A stretch of DNA of 64,000 nucleotides from Yamagishiella unicocca (GCA_003116995.1 BDSL01000159.1:62001-126000), one strand, 5' to 3'. Numbered from the stretch's first letter, positions 11,147 to 23,829 are shown. Notes: generated by a model from the letters alone, not told the origin. Made by a program: numbers and translations.

Positions 11147-11535
11147 GTCTTGGGGAGCGGGGTTTCCCGTGCTTCATACTTTCTGGCTATATAGGCGTGT
11201 TGAGCCCTGCTAGGGGTCCGTGCCTTATGGGATGAGAGGTGGCTGGTTCCGATGTTTGCATCGTTGCGGCGCTTCACTGGTTCGTCGGGTGCTGGGCTGT
11301 TAGGTTGGTTGGTGGCCAGTTCCTGATAGGGGAGCCTCTAGTGCAAATTCCCCCTGGGGTGCTGGCTGCTGCTCTGTATGCCTACGGCCTGTCAACTTGG
11401 TGTTCTGGTGGTTTGCCTTTGTTTCGGTGCATGTCGGTCTTTGTTTCCTCCGTCTTGTTCAGTGTCAGGCGATGCGCCCGATGGTTCTACCTCTTGGTCT
11501 GGAACCCACTGTAACCGTTACAACAACAACCAGGC
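11147..11535 (+). mobile_element. LINE family 2, 3' fragment
   Basis: Closely matches the reverse complement of about 62493-62880, from GGTCTTGGGGAGCGGGG through the 3' UTR to the tail near 11490-11533. Both copies share an open frame that here reads as a 91-aa peptide (11239-11514). It lies in the 3' region and is not a recognised domain, so it is not called a gene. The 5' end is truncated at about 11147. Confidence 0.75.
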
Positions 11536-12728
11536 CAGCACCCAGCCCGAAGGGAGGAGGAGCAGAAAGGGAGCTCCCGCAGGAGCACCGGCCAGCCGCG
11601 GCCTAACCCGACCCCTTACAACTGGGCGCCGGGCCAACAGACACTAGTCGGCCCTGAACGACCCGCAACAGAGGGTGTTGGGGACCAACCCCTCCCACCC
11701 CTTGGTCGGGAACAGTGCGGGGGGGGTGGCTGGCCTAATCCAACTTAGGATGCATTGTGCAGTTGATAAAGATAGGCAAGGCAGAGAAGAAAAAATAATT
11801 ACACGACGGGACAGAGGAATGCCGCAAAGTCCGATGTGCATATGGGGAAAAAATGTTAAAATCCTAGCTAGTATCCCTAATGCTGGCTCACCACGGATGG
11901 CAGATACCTATAAGGAGTATTTAGTGCTGACTCCCCTATCTCCTGACTACTGCTAGAGCTTTACGGCCTTATAGGGCCGATGCATCGTGTCACAGATGTA
12001 ACCATCTACCTAGTAAACCTTTGGAAATTTCCCATCCCGTTAACGCCATAGGGAGTGTCTATGCTGCAAGCGCCATGCTGCCGTGGTAGTGCGCAAACCA
12101 ACCCGTCATAGCCACCGCTCTGCCTGCCGCGTAGTCGCCATAACAGCATTAGTAAAAATGAATGCCCTCGCGGCCATGTCATCTCGCAATTCGTCATCAC
12201 CACAACAATTCCAGCTCTCTAATGCGCACAATGCTGTGCAACCGTAAGCGTGTCCAGACGCAGCCGTCCATGCGCGTCGTCCTGCAGTTTGTTTACTCGT
12301 TCGTTCACACAACCCCATCCGCAACCTCCGGATGCAGCTTCTGCCATACCGTCTGCAACAACAACAGTTACTAGTACTACCATATGCGTACTATTGATGT
12401 CGCAGACGGCAGCTTGGGCAGCATACGCGCCATCCCACGCAACCAACCAAGTCCAACCGTCTGTCCGCACATGCGCATGCCGCGTCACCAGGTATTAACG
12501 CACTACACGACAGTGCTGCCCCGACAAGCTAATGATATAACTAAACATCGAAATCCCGTAGAATCCCTTGGAAACACCCTTGGTCCCGGAAGTTTTATCG
12601 TCAACGCCGCGTGGGTCAATGTGACACCATACCGCCCACCAAATAATGTACGCCAGCTGCGTTCGCAGTCATGCAAACCGGTGTCGCGAATGCGCTTCAA
12701 AACCGGTGCCGGAGGGCAGGCTTCAGTG
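11536..12728. other. Junction region between LINE fragment and inverted block C
   Basis: 11536-11960 is G/C- and A-rich DNA with no supported gene. From about 11960 the sequence is the inverted counterpart of the region downstream of paralogues 1 and 2 (compare the TGTGACACGATGCA motif near 10050 with its reverse complement at 11985). Confidence 0.5.
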
Positions 12729-14665
12729 CTAATGAGCGGCCAGACGACGGCGGTGGTGGTGGCCATTACGCGAAGGAGGCCGGGACCGCTGAGGCGGCGG
12801 GTGCGGTTGGCGCTTTGGCGGGTGTGCCTGCAATAACCAGTGTACAGGTAACAATCACTCAGCTTGAGAGCAGGGCTTACAAACACGGTTCGCCAGGTGC
12901 ACAGTACGAAGAAGGCTTCCTGCTCCCAAAACACGCCTTCCTCATCAAACAGAACGAATGCAACAAAACAAAATGCTGCGAAACGGAAATGTAGCCCAGC
13001 ACTCCTCCCAACCTCACCTCCTTGGGAGAATGTGGTGCTGGGGCCAGGGGGTACGACGGGATGGGGTACGTGGGGAGGGGGTAGAATGGTCCGGGGTAGG
13101 CTGGTCCGCCGGGGTAGCCAGGCCCACCCGAGTAGCCAGGTCCGTAGGCGGGGGCTGCTAGGACGGAGAGAAAGCGCCTGACGGCTTCCGCAGTGTCGTC
13201 GGCCAGGGCAGCAACTGAGTCCACTAGAGCATCCAGCCGGAGGGGGTAGCGGTCCATGATGGATGCGTCGGTGGGGGCCTCGTACATGCCTGCGCACAAT
13301 GTACGGAAAGGCCACGGTACGTGTTTTAGTGAAGCGCATTGCGTCAGGTGCCACAGTTTATGCCTTCATGGACTGAAGCCCACTAGCAGCTACTCAAGCC
13401 ATGTTGTGTGGCAGCGCTTTTGGTGCTCCTATGAAAGAGCACTGGAGTCTCGGACCGGTTTGAGAATGCAAACAAAGTAAAATGCGGTCGGCTATGTGGC
13501 CAGTAATCTTATGTGACCGCGGCGGCTAGTGGCGGCTCGACGCACCCTTTGCGAATCCCTGGATGAGCTGGCCCAGCAGGGAGCCCCAGCTGTGCTTCGG
13601 GCCGTCCTTCCAGCTGTAGCCAAGCCACACAACCGCGCCAGGTGAGCCCACCTTGCCGAAGGCCTGCGGACAAGGACATGTTGGGACACTTTCATCAGAA
13701 ACGGCGAAAGCCTCAACCAATAGCCAGCACTCATTCAATGGTACGAGCTGCACATTACTAGCTGCTTCTCATCCCGCTCCCCCTCCCTAATGCCGCGCCC
13801 TCCTTCCATCCCCCTGCCGCACCTGCGCCACCGCCTTCATGGGGTCGCCTCCTAGGGTGTAGAGCGGGTAGGAGACTGCGGCGGAGTCCGAGTGCTTGCA
13901 CCAGGAGTGCGCCTGCGCCCAAGGAACCACAACATGTTGACGTGTGGGCGATGGTATGGGCGCACAACAAGTGCGAGGAAGAGCGATCCCAGCTGCAAAA
14001 TGCAACATCAACGCGCGGAGTACAGTAGGCCAGACAGGGTACCGTTACTGCCCGTGTTCCCGTGTCCCAGCAGGACGCAGGCAGTCGAGCACACGGACCT
14101 GGACGTGGCGAACATCTTCCAGCCGCTGCGGCCATGGCCCTGAGAGGAAGTCGCTGGCGTAGCTGCTGAGATGGGCACCGCCAAGCGAGGAGCGCGCCGT
14201 ATCGGTGAGGGCCTGGCAATGCTGCCAGCCGCCCGAGTAGCCCAGGATTTGCGCGATGAGGTCCGGTGTCGACTGACTGTGCTTCAATGAATCGTGCACG
14301 ATAACCAGGCCGCCGGACCTCACATATGCTGCCAGGGCCTCCACGTCTTCCACCTCAGCGTACAAGCTGTCGCCGCTGGCAGCTGGGATCACAAAGGCAA
14401 CCGATGCGGAGTTTATCGGAGAGCGCTCCCCAGAGACGCGAGCTACATCCAAGTTGAGCTGCTTGAGTTGAAGCTCTAGATTAGAAGGACCAAGCGGATC
14501 CCAAACCGCGTCGAGGACTCCGGAGGTAGACGACCAGTAGACAGAGACCATTCCACGTGAAAGCAAGCGACGTTGACTTGTTGACTCTGATGAAACGATG
14601 GCGGACGCGAAACAACAAACAAAGACAATTTTTTGCATAATATTGTGGTTGCTTGGCCTAGACAT
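12729..14665 (-). CDS. Secreted GATase1-like-fold protein, paralogue 3 (short form, inverted)
   Basis: Complement of 14099-14665, 13823-13912, 13546-13663, 13018-13289 and 12729-12827; 381 aa with phases identical to paralogues 1 and 2. It has a signal peptide (IVFVCCFASAIVSS), the same domain blocks and the same Gly/Pro/Tyr linker. Differences include CAGMYEAPTD in place of the VYQAPTD stretch, a GTGAGG donor after exon 4 where the others have GTAAGG, and a GTGCGT donor after exon 3. In the last exon a G-to-T change puts TAA into the alternative Ala/Pro reading frame but leaves the chosen frame open to the shared LAAH stop. That supports the chosen frame. Intact by inspection; function unknown. 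Confidence 0.72.
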
Positions 14666-15480
14666 CGTGATTGTTTGGGGCGACGTCGCTATGGCGCCGC
14701 CGGGCTCGTGTAGTGAGTGTCTCGTGAAATTGCTCCGTACAGTCTAAGCAATGGTATAGTTATGTAGTGTTATACTTTACGAGGTGTGATTGGATAGATG
14801 TGCAGTGCTGGAATATGAGCAGAGGTATTGTACGACTACACTAACCAACGACTGCAGTGCGATGTAGAGGAATAACAGATAACCGCTCACACTTGCTAGC
14901 GCCCTACCGCATAGACAGACAGAGCTCCTTCCATCCAATCGGTTGAACGTTCCACATACAGGTTTGACATACATCAAGCAGGTAGTCTCGTTGCAGCATT
15001 TGACTTGAAGAGCCTGGCTCATGCAACTCACCAACAACAGCTGGACGCTGGCCTGCAGCTGCTTCAAACTAGGACAAGGAACTACTAGCAGCTGTTTACG
15101 TATCCGGAGCTTATTGCGCACTCCTCATAGTGGTTTTCCTGCCTACTTGTTGAATGCCATGACATAAACAAGCAACCCAGTCATCCCCCCTGCACTAAAA
15201 CGTTGCCGCATTTTATTCAAAGCTTCGAAATCATATATTTATACCGGAAGGAACTCAACCGGGCGCGAGTTATCCCTCCCCCTTGTTGCAAGCATGTCCG
15301 TAAACATTGGGCCGGGAATGTGCAACGGCAATGGCTATGCATCGTGTGCCATCTTCTACATCATAGCTGTCAGCGAGTATTTGGTGCATGGAAACCACGG
15401 TCTGAGGGGCCCCTAGAGGCATCGGCCTGCACCAAACACAGAAGAATCAGGGACGTGGTTGAACATTGTGTTTCCATCCC
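14666..15480. other. Upstream region of paralogue 3, no gene seen
   Basis: Diverged inverted copy of the paralogue 1/2 upstream region, presumably containing the promoter of paralogue 3. No supported open frame. Confidence 0.45.
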
Positions 15481-15974
15481 GGAACGTTAACTACTCACCA
15501 ATCAAGGCATATGCAAGCGCCTTCGAGTCACTAGAATATTCTAGAACGCTCTTTGCGGCCGCTCTATGCCTTCAGAGTCTGGCCGTGTCCGGCCTTCCCA
15601 ATTATGGCTACAACCCGTCTCGCAACATCTAGCGGCAGACGTCCACGAACCTACTGGCCTTGTTTTGCCGTTGTCCTTAGGGTTTGGTTTCTCGGCATCA
15701 AACTGCGCAACCAGCTGCCCGTCATGAAGTGGATCATTGCGCAGCAGCGCGCGTCCTCCCCTTGCTGAGCCAACCCGCGGGTCCGCCGCACCAAGCTGGG
15801 CCAAGCTGGGCCAACTCCCGTCCGCTTATCGGGGCTGAAAGATCGCGCCACCACGACCACCATCGTTATCAGCAGTGGATTCGGCCTGATAGTCTTCCAA
15901 ATTGATTGTGACACATTGTTCGGGGTTTCTAGTGGTTTGCCGTATTGCGTTTGCTGTTCTTCCTGCGTCACTTA

Positions 15975-16075
15975 ACAGTGTCAGGCGATGCGCCCGATGG
16001 CTCCACCTTGCGTTCTGGGGGCACTGAAACATTTCCTACTACATTGTAATCGTTGCAACAACATTGTCAAGAAAG
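15975..16075 (+). mobile_element. Diverged LINE family 2 tail relic
   Basis: CAGTGTCAGGCGATGCGCCC is identical to the family 2 3' end (compare about 11459-11478). A decayed version of the tail follows (TTCTGGGGGCACTGAAACAT, then TTGTAATCGTTGCAACAACA). It is an old fragment without recognisable target-site duplications. Confidence 0.6.
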
Positions 16076-19000
16076 CGAGCACGAACACCGTGCAAATGGG
16101 ATCAGCGCACGTCGTCAGGGCACTTGCGTTCGTACCCCATGGAACTAGCTGCGCTGCCATCGGAGTTTGTCCGCGTGAAGGGCGGCTTCCAGCCTGCTGT
16201 GAAGCGGGCATCTCCCGGGATGTCAATCCTGCTTGCCCCCTTGCCCCGCACGCCTTTTGCTCCCATACCGGGATACGGCACAATGAGGCAGGCGAAACCC
16301 AGATCAAAGCAGAGGTGTGGCCCTTACAGTGGGCTCCGGATCTTCTCGTAAAAGTTGTGGAAGGTAAAAACATCGGGTGCATCGGCTGCATGTGATGCGG
16401 GGCCCGCATCTACCGCGCTGGGCTACAGGTGTCTGCGTCAATGGCGAACGAAGGGCCAGGGGTCGGGATGTGGGTGCAGGTAGGCAACAACCCACTGTAA
16501 CAAGTGCAACAACAACCCGACCGATCGCATGGGAGCATATGAGACCAGGAGCTCATGTAACAGGGGGGTTTGATAAGAGAATCCGCGAATCCACGGCTGA
16601 CAACCGGAGGGCGGTGAAGGTGATGGTGGGCAACATGGCTTACTTTCAGGGTTGGTGAGGCAGAGGTAGTTAAGACATTCAGGAGGGAGGGCGTCGGGGC
16701 GCAGCGCCGCATGTGTAAAGCTCCAGGGGACCGGGGCCATGCCGGGTTAAAGTGTCATTTGGATGCGCCTAGATTCGGGAAATGTGGGTTCGGAAGGGGT
16801 GCTGCGTTTTGGGAGGGGTTGGGACAGGCTGGGTCTCGTAAGGAAGAAGACTGTTTACTCAGAGAGGCCATCCTCCGCCCTTTAAGATGTTAGGGGCCAG
16901 GGCACGAGAGCGCACGAGGTAACCAGCCCTGTTTGCGTAAACCTCGCCGTGCGATGCAGGATCAACAAGGTAGAAATTTTGTTAGCGGGTGTCCCGGTAG
17001 GTTGAGGGCGGGTCGATGGAAAGGGTTTGGGCAAAATCGGGCTTCCGCGAAGCAAAACCGCCCGACTGTACGGAACCGGATCCAGGCGGCTTGTTGTTGG
17101 ACTGCACCCCTGCTGACGACCTCTTCGCTCGTTTCTACATGTAAAACTACTACAGTGCTTACGTAGGCACCCGAGGGCATCCTGGGCCATATTGCCGATC
17201 CTACAACCTCGTTCTTTGATGCGCCGATAGCCCTTACATCGGATGTAATAGGCCGCTATTTACTAGACCTTTTAGGGCCAACTAGGATCGATAAGAAAAA
17301 GACGCAGGGCCCCACTCGTTGGCCTGCATCGCAGAACGCCGAACTCGTCCTCTCCGTATCAAATGCATTGCCCCCAAATAAATCGCTTCGTACGCTTCGC
17401 CTCTACCACTCCGCTTATCAGCAGTGCCGGATCCTGGGGGGCCTGGACATCCGGTCCAGCAACTTTACGCGACCACGCAAAGCAACAACAACACAGGCAA
17501 GGTCTGGCAAGCTGAGTGGTAATGGAACGATTGGGAAAGAAATCTGCGCCGGGTAAGCCATGCCGTGGTTTTGGGGTCCGGGTAGGGCGCGCTGCGCACC
17601 TCCCATACCCGCACAACCGATGGATATGACTGGTTTACTTCCTCCGTGGCACGTCATTTCCTCCGCCGTTGCAACCATCGTGCACCTATCCACATTACAG
17701 ATGCACAGCCTCTGCTAGCGCACATTAAAACCTACTACGCCTCCTCATTTGGAGGCCCCGGGCAGCGCTGCTGCAGTGCAGCAGGCATGGAATTGCAGGG
17801 CCCCAGAGCACCGCCTACCGCGCAGCGACAGCACAGGCCTGGAACTCCATCCCCCGCGGCTGGATCCGTCTGCATCGGGCGGGCGGTTGTCCGTGACTGC
17901 CCCCTGCGCCGCTGCGGTGCCCTAACCGTCACTACGGCTTACCGTGGGCTTAAAAGGAAACCCGTGGGGGCGACACGGAGAGAGAGCCTCGGCTTAGCGT
18001 GGGCCAGGCGTTAGCGCTCGCCTCTCGCTGCGCGGCTTGCCGGGCTGGGGCTCTGCAAGCAAGGTGCGTGGGATCTCAACGTAGGCTTGCATTATGCAAC
18101 ATTGCGGTTTGTCAGGCTGGGCCACCGTGTTCTGTGCTGGGGCCTGGGCCGTTGTCTTCTACTCCGGCCCTTAATCCGGGGGTGAACCTGAGCAGATGGC
18201 TATGGGCGGCCCACGCGGCATAGGACCGTACCGGGCCTCTGATAAGGTCTCAGCTTCCGCAGAGCTGAGCCTGCACACCTGCTTCGACTGATTGATGCGA
18301 AGGCCGGCGACCACGACCCTCCATGTATTCGTGGGTCTGTCCTCTCTCCTGCGAGCTCAGCATCGTGGCGGTGGCGTTTCGGGAAGACACCTGCCTGGGT
18401 GCCTATCTACTGCCAACGCCGTAACCCCTCGCTTGGCCACCGGACGCTGCCCTGACGAATTCCGGTTGTGGTTGTTGGTGATGTAGGAGCCAAGCAGTCC
18501 AGTCACTTACGCGAGGTAACCCGCACACACGTGCACACGGTGTTGGATGCGGTTCAGGGATCTTAAGCAAGTAACAAGGTCTGCGTCGCGCGCGGGGTGC
18601 CCTGTCATGGGGAACCTTACACGAGCTCGACGTTGTTATTAGGAACCCCGGAATAATGCCATAATGAGTACGGCACATCAGCAACGGTTTCTAACCTCTG
18701 GGGCCCGCCCTGTGCTCCGTGCCCTCTGGACTCACTGCGACGTCATTCATTCTTCATGTCATCGTGTGGGCTTCTGTGCGGCTGGCCGTGTCTAACTAGA
18801 GGGGTGGCAAGGCTGCCCCCGGGCATATGTGCTGAACCCAGCAGACGCCCCGAAGGGCACAAGAAAGCCTTCGGAAGGCACAGAGACGCCACCCTACTTC
18901 AACAACAGCCACGACCTGATTACGGTGGTAATTGAGCCAACTGGAGTCTGGAGCAGTATGGGGACTTGCAATACCGGAAGTGCCAAAGGCGCGCTAATAA

Positions 19001-20252
19001 CGTCCCCTCAAAAGCAGACAGGCCGCTGGCTCGGCACAGACAAGTTGCCGCATGCCAGGAGTACGCAGATCAGATGGATAGCTCAAGGTGCTTCAATACA
19101 ATAAGGCACTGCCGCACAAGCCTTCTGCCATGGCACAGGATGGCACCATTCGGTTTTGAACCACGGGGCACCATTGCAGCCAGCTGGTTGATTTGCCGAA
19201 TGTCACAGAATTTGGACCCCTCGTAAAGCCGTGATATAATATCAGAGGCGAGCCCGTCAGCTTATACGTGGAGGGCATTGCATCTGACCTAGCAGGACCT
19301 AGGCTAACCTTACGGGCGTGAATGCCCTTAATGGCGTGATTCTTGTAAGCGCATACTTCAATCCAAGATGACTGGAACCCCTTGAATCCGAACAGTTCAT
19401 GGCAGTCTGCTAAGCGGGTGCCTTTATAAAGGTTATAACGTGCCCTTCGCAGATTCACTCGATGCATACAAACCCTGCTATTGGCTCCCGCAGCTTTCCC
19501 GTCCCGCCGTCCGCTCCCCATCCTCCGCCGTGCTCTGTCTGGGTCCCGCGCCATGCGAACTGCTATGGCACGTTGATTAGCTCTTACCTTCGGCACGCCT
19601 TTGAAACTACGTTCTGCGCCCTGTTATGGCGGGTTGGGATGGCTCCAATTCAGGAGGCGGAACGCATTCGACGGGGCTGTATGCGCACATAAAATTGGCA
19701 TATAATGGATATTTTCTTTCTTTATTTTTCGTTCTACCCGTTTGGATGCGATGACGGAAATAGGACTGGCAACTGTCTCTGTTCGCGTCTGAACCCAGTT
19801 GAGCGTCCGAGCGCCCGAAGCTCAATTCGTTTGGCGCAAATATACGTATTTGGTCTAGCCTGTAGAGCCGCTTCAGTGCAATTGCACTGTAGCGTTCGTA
19901 TGCTAAACGCGATACTCTCACTCGAGGCAATATCCTCACGGCTGTATGGACTGACTGCTCAATGTGCAGATCCCTTTTTCACACCTGGATGCCAGGAGCC
20001 TTGCAGGTCACTGGAAGCTGTCCGTCTGTGTGACTGGGTGGTAGCAGGGGGGATTCGTTGTGGTGGTTGTCATTCGTATGTACTGCATGCGGTCCAATAT
20101 GCGGCACCAAAACTGCGGAAATCTCATTACCTTCGCACTTGATTAGGTGGTAACTGGCTAGGTCCTGACACACAAGCTAACTGTGGACTCGACGGACAGT
20201 CGACAGCGCGTAATAGCACCGCTAACGGCACGAAGGACACAGACAATTCGCC
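16076..20252. other. 4.2-kb region without a supported gene
   Basis: Only short frames without homologues I recognise, on both strands. Another degraded LINE tail may lie at about 16485-16520 (CCCACTGTAACAAGTGCAAC). No tRNA cloverleaf, tandem array or long open frame was found. It separates the recent duplication cluster from the full-length paralogue. Confidence 0.45.
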
Positions 20253-23041
20253 ATGCACACTAAGAAATGGAAGGTTGCTGTCCAAATATCCCTAATTATT
20301 AGCTGTTTCAATTCAGCCGATGCCCTGTCAGGGTCAACGAGTCAACGTCGCTTGCTTTCCGGTGCGACGGTCTCCGTCTATTCCTCATCGACCTCAGGAG
20401 TTCTCGACCCAATCTGGGATCCCCTAGGCCCCTCGAACCTTGAGGGCCAGCTAAAGCAGCTCAATTTGGACGTCGTCCGTGTCGATGGACACCATGCGGT
20501 CCCAGTGAAGTCGGCAACCGCGGCCTTTATTATCCCGGCAGCAAGTGGCGACAGCTTGTATGCTGATGTAGAAGACGTCAGTGATCTGGCTGGGTATGTC
20601 AGCTCCGGTGGACTGGTCATCGTGCATGACTCTATGAAGCACAGCGAGGGGACACGTGACCTCATCGCGCAAATACTCGAACTCCAAGGCGACTGGCAGC
20701 ACTGCGAGGCAGTTACAGCTGCGGATCGCTCATATATTGGCAGTGCACGCCTCAGCAGCTACGCCAAGGACTTTCTCTCAGGACCGTGGCCACAGCGGCT
20801 CGAGGATACTCGTCATGTGCAGGTCAGCGAGATTTGCGTCGTCATTGTGGAGATCAATAGCCCCTGTGCGGCGCAGCCGCGCAATCGGTCGCCTCAAGAA
20901 CGTGCATTGTCATCCTTACGCAGGCACACTCCTGGTGCAAGCACTCGGACTCTGCCGCAGTCTCCTATCCGCTGTACACCCTAGGAGGCGATCCCATGAA
21001 GGCGGTGGCGCAGGTGCCGCAGGGGGCATGGAAGGAGGGCGCGGCATTAGGGAGGGGGAGCGGGATGAGAAGCAGCGAGCAATTTGCAGCTCGTACCATT
21101 GAATGAGTGCGGGCCCTTCGCGGCGTTGTTTGCCGTTTCTCAACAAAGTGTCCCAACATGTCCTTGTCCGCAGGCTTTCGGCAAGGTGGGCTCGCCTGGC
21201 GCGGTTGTGTGGCTTGGCTACAGCTGGAAGGACGGCCCGAAGCACAGCTGGGGCTCCCTGCTGGGCCAGCTCATCCAGGGATTCGCAAAGGGTGAGTTGA
21301 GCCGTAATTGGCCACATAAGATTACTGGCCACATAGCCGACCGCATTTTATTTTGTTTGCATGCCAAAACCGATCCGAGACCCCGGTGCTCTTTCATAAG
21401 AACTCTAAAAGCGCTATCGCACAACATGGCTTGAGTAGCTGATAATGGGCTTTGGTCATAAACTGCGGCACCTGACGCAATGCACTTCACTAAAACACGT
21501 ACTGTGGCCTTTCCGTACACTGTGTGCAGGCATGTACCAGGCCCCCACCGACGCATCCATCATGGACCGCTACCCCCTCCGGCTGGATGCGCTAGTGGAC
21601 TCAGTTGCCGCCCTGGCCGACGACACTGCGGAAGCCGTCCGGCGCTTCCTCTCCGTCCTAGCAGCCCCTGCCTACGGACCTGGCTACTCGGGTGGACCCG
21701 GCTACCACCTGCCGACGTATCCCGTGCCCACCTATCCCCCGCCCTCCTACCCCCCGCCCCCGCCGAAAGGCAACGTAAGTTTGAGGCCACCATGCCTGTG
21801 CTTAAGGCATAATAGGTCGAATTTCTTACCGATCGTGACCTTGCTTGCCCTCTACATCTGCAGGATGGAGAGCCTCGCTTCAAACTATTCGATAATGAGC
21901 TGGCACATGGTGTACAGGGGACCAGCAGGTGAGGCCTCTTGGCCGCTCCACATCACCAACTGCGATACCTGCTGTGGTTGATTACTGACAGCATATGCTC
22001 TCGCCATGCTTTATCCTCCTTCAAGGCCGGTTGTATGGTACGATGACGCGGATTTCAGCAGCCAGCTCAGCACGAGCAGCAAGCTGTGGCTGGTAAGTGT
22101 ATAGCATGAGCCCTGCGGTCGTTGCGCCCGCTGTCTGTACCTGTCAGAACGTTTCCATTTTGCATTCTACATTACCTGTTGTTTCCCGCGCAGATCAATC
22201 GCGATGAGGATCAGGGATCGTGCAAATTGGATAGGCCATGCCGGAAATGCGACCAAGCGTGGTCAGCGAGCCAAATAGGGTGAGCTACGCTGCACACAGT
22301 GCAGACTTACCGGCGGCTTGTTTTTTTAGACTGTTGCGTCAAGGCAAAAAGCAAAAATGGGTAGGCTGACGAGAGGCTATGTTGTAACCCCTCGCAGCGA
22401 TGAAAATGGCTTCCCTACTGATGCGGTGGTGCTCTTCTTTCGCGAGCCTGTCCTGCTCAAGACGATCTCAATTACGGAGCTCTCCGCGCACGGCGTCTCG
22501 GAGGTGACACCCTCAGGCTGGCGCTGCGGCGGTGCCTGTATATTGTGTCTTGACATGTCGTTGGGAACCATGCTTGCAATTGCATAGCCTGGAGGCGCCC
22601 CTCCACGCCCCTCCCGCCCGACGTCCAACTATATCCCCAGGCTAACGGGCAGTTTGCAATCCCTCCCTGGACCAGGTCTTCCTGCTGAAGTGGCCGGCCG
22701 TGCCTATCAGGGAGTTAGGTGTCAACACCACGAAATTGTACGACAGCGTCAACCCCGCGTTGGACGTTTTCAAGAGCTGGGACCTGGACAGCACAGCCTG
22801 CGGTGCCTCCCTCACCGTGACGATCCCAAGGAACCGATCAGGGTTGAGGTGGCGGACTCCCGCGAACTTCAACCAGACCTACCTGCCGCCGTTCCTCAAG
22901 AAGCGTGCGGTCGGTGGCGTGGGCATCCGCCTGCGGGTCCCACCGAACAAACGCAAGGGTGTCCGGCCCACGCAGATCGCCGATGTTCGCTTTTCCGGGC
23001 GAGTGTTGTACCCGCGCAACTCCGAACTTGACATCCTTTAA
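20253..23041 (+). CDS. Secreted GATase1-like-fold protein, full-length paralogue 4
   Basis: Nine exons: 20253-20822, 20924-21013, 21174-21291, 21530-21774, 21864-21928, 22026-22092, 22194-22279, 22365-22531 and 22653-23041; 598 aa. Exons 1-4 are homologous to paralogues 1-3: signal peptide ending near ADALSG, the same domain blocks (VWLGYSWKDG unchanged) and a Tyr/Pro-rich linker ending PPPPPKGN. Exons 5-9 add about 250 residues absent from the others. These include FKLFDNELAHG, a Cys cluster (CKLDRPCRKC), a beta-rich stretch with VVLFFREPVLLKTISITE and VFLLKWPAVPIRELGVN, and a basic end. I do not recognise this domain; it might be a carbohydrate-binding or wall-associated module (inference). 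Exon 1 is clearly diverged, whereas exons 2-4 are close to the other copies. The exon 7/8 junction (long AG-free purine tract before 22365) is the least certain. Confidence 0.72.
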
Positions 23042-23829
23042 AGTACTGGCACACATATTGACTGATACATATTCACCGCTACTTACGACTGACAGTTGAG
23101 TTACGTACAGTTACTGAGATCAGGACAGAGGAATTAGGCCACAACAAGCCCTCAAGACTGGGCTGTCCTGCGGCATCAACACCGTGCCGTCAATGACATT
23201 CAATTACCAGAAAGCTGTTTAGGAGAGTACTATTTATGTGTGTGTCGCGCGTATGTGATTTGCGTACTGAGACCTCGCCGGATGACGTGACGCGACGTGA
23301 CGGCTCGATGTAGTCTTTCTGGCTTTGCCGCAGACGTGTCCGATGATGGGCTGGACACAGCGACTATACGTTTCCGTTTTCTGGTGGTGGATTATTTCGA
23401 AATGACTAACATGACTTTTACACATTTGGGTTTGGAGCTAGTGCTGAAGAGGCGTAGATAAAGAGTGCGTGCATAGTCATGTATGGCCGCGCAATGAGGC
23501 GGCTATTACGCACGCCGATTGCACATCATTGTGTGCAGGCCTGCGCTGCTGGCGCCTGCTGTGACGCACGGGTATGAATGCATGTAGCGAGAGACCATGC
23601 CACTGCTGAGAGGGAAGCGTTGTCCAGGAGTTGGTCGCTGCTGTGGTTCCTTAATGGATCCTCTATCCGAGAAGATGCATGTCACGTTTGGAGCTGTGCT
23701 TACGTCTTTGTTATCCTTGGGAGGCGATCATTGCTAGATCCTTCAAATGTTCTTACCGTCCCTGGTATTGATGGTTTGACCTTCATGCGGGTGGTGCGGT
23801 GTGGCTGGGTTACTGCCTCTTTCGTCTCC

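Larger units (their letters stand above)
11960..15480 (-). repeat. Segmental duplication block C (inverted)
   Basis: Inverted copy of the gene-bearing block, running from the downstream region (about 11960) through the gene (12729-14665) to a diverged upstream region. In that region 15290-15420 still matches, in reverse, the segment around 920-1060. Similarity falls off beyond about 15480. Confidence 0.75.

Noticed and set aside
11239..11514. 91-codon ORF repeated at 62505-62780 as a conserved small gene
   Set aside because: Both copies lie in the 3' UTR of LINE family 2, and their similarity is explained by element copying.
15541..15971. Minus-strand ORFs with a protein-like composition
   Set aside because: Short, no recognisable domain, no splice-compatible neighbours and next to a LINE relic; not enough to call a gene.
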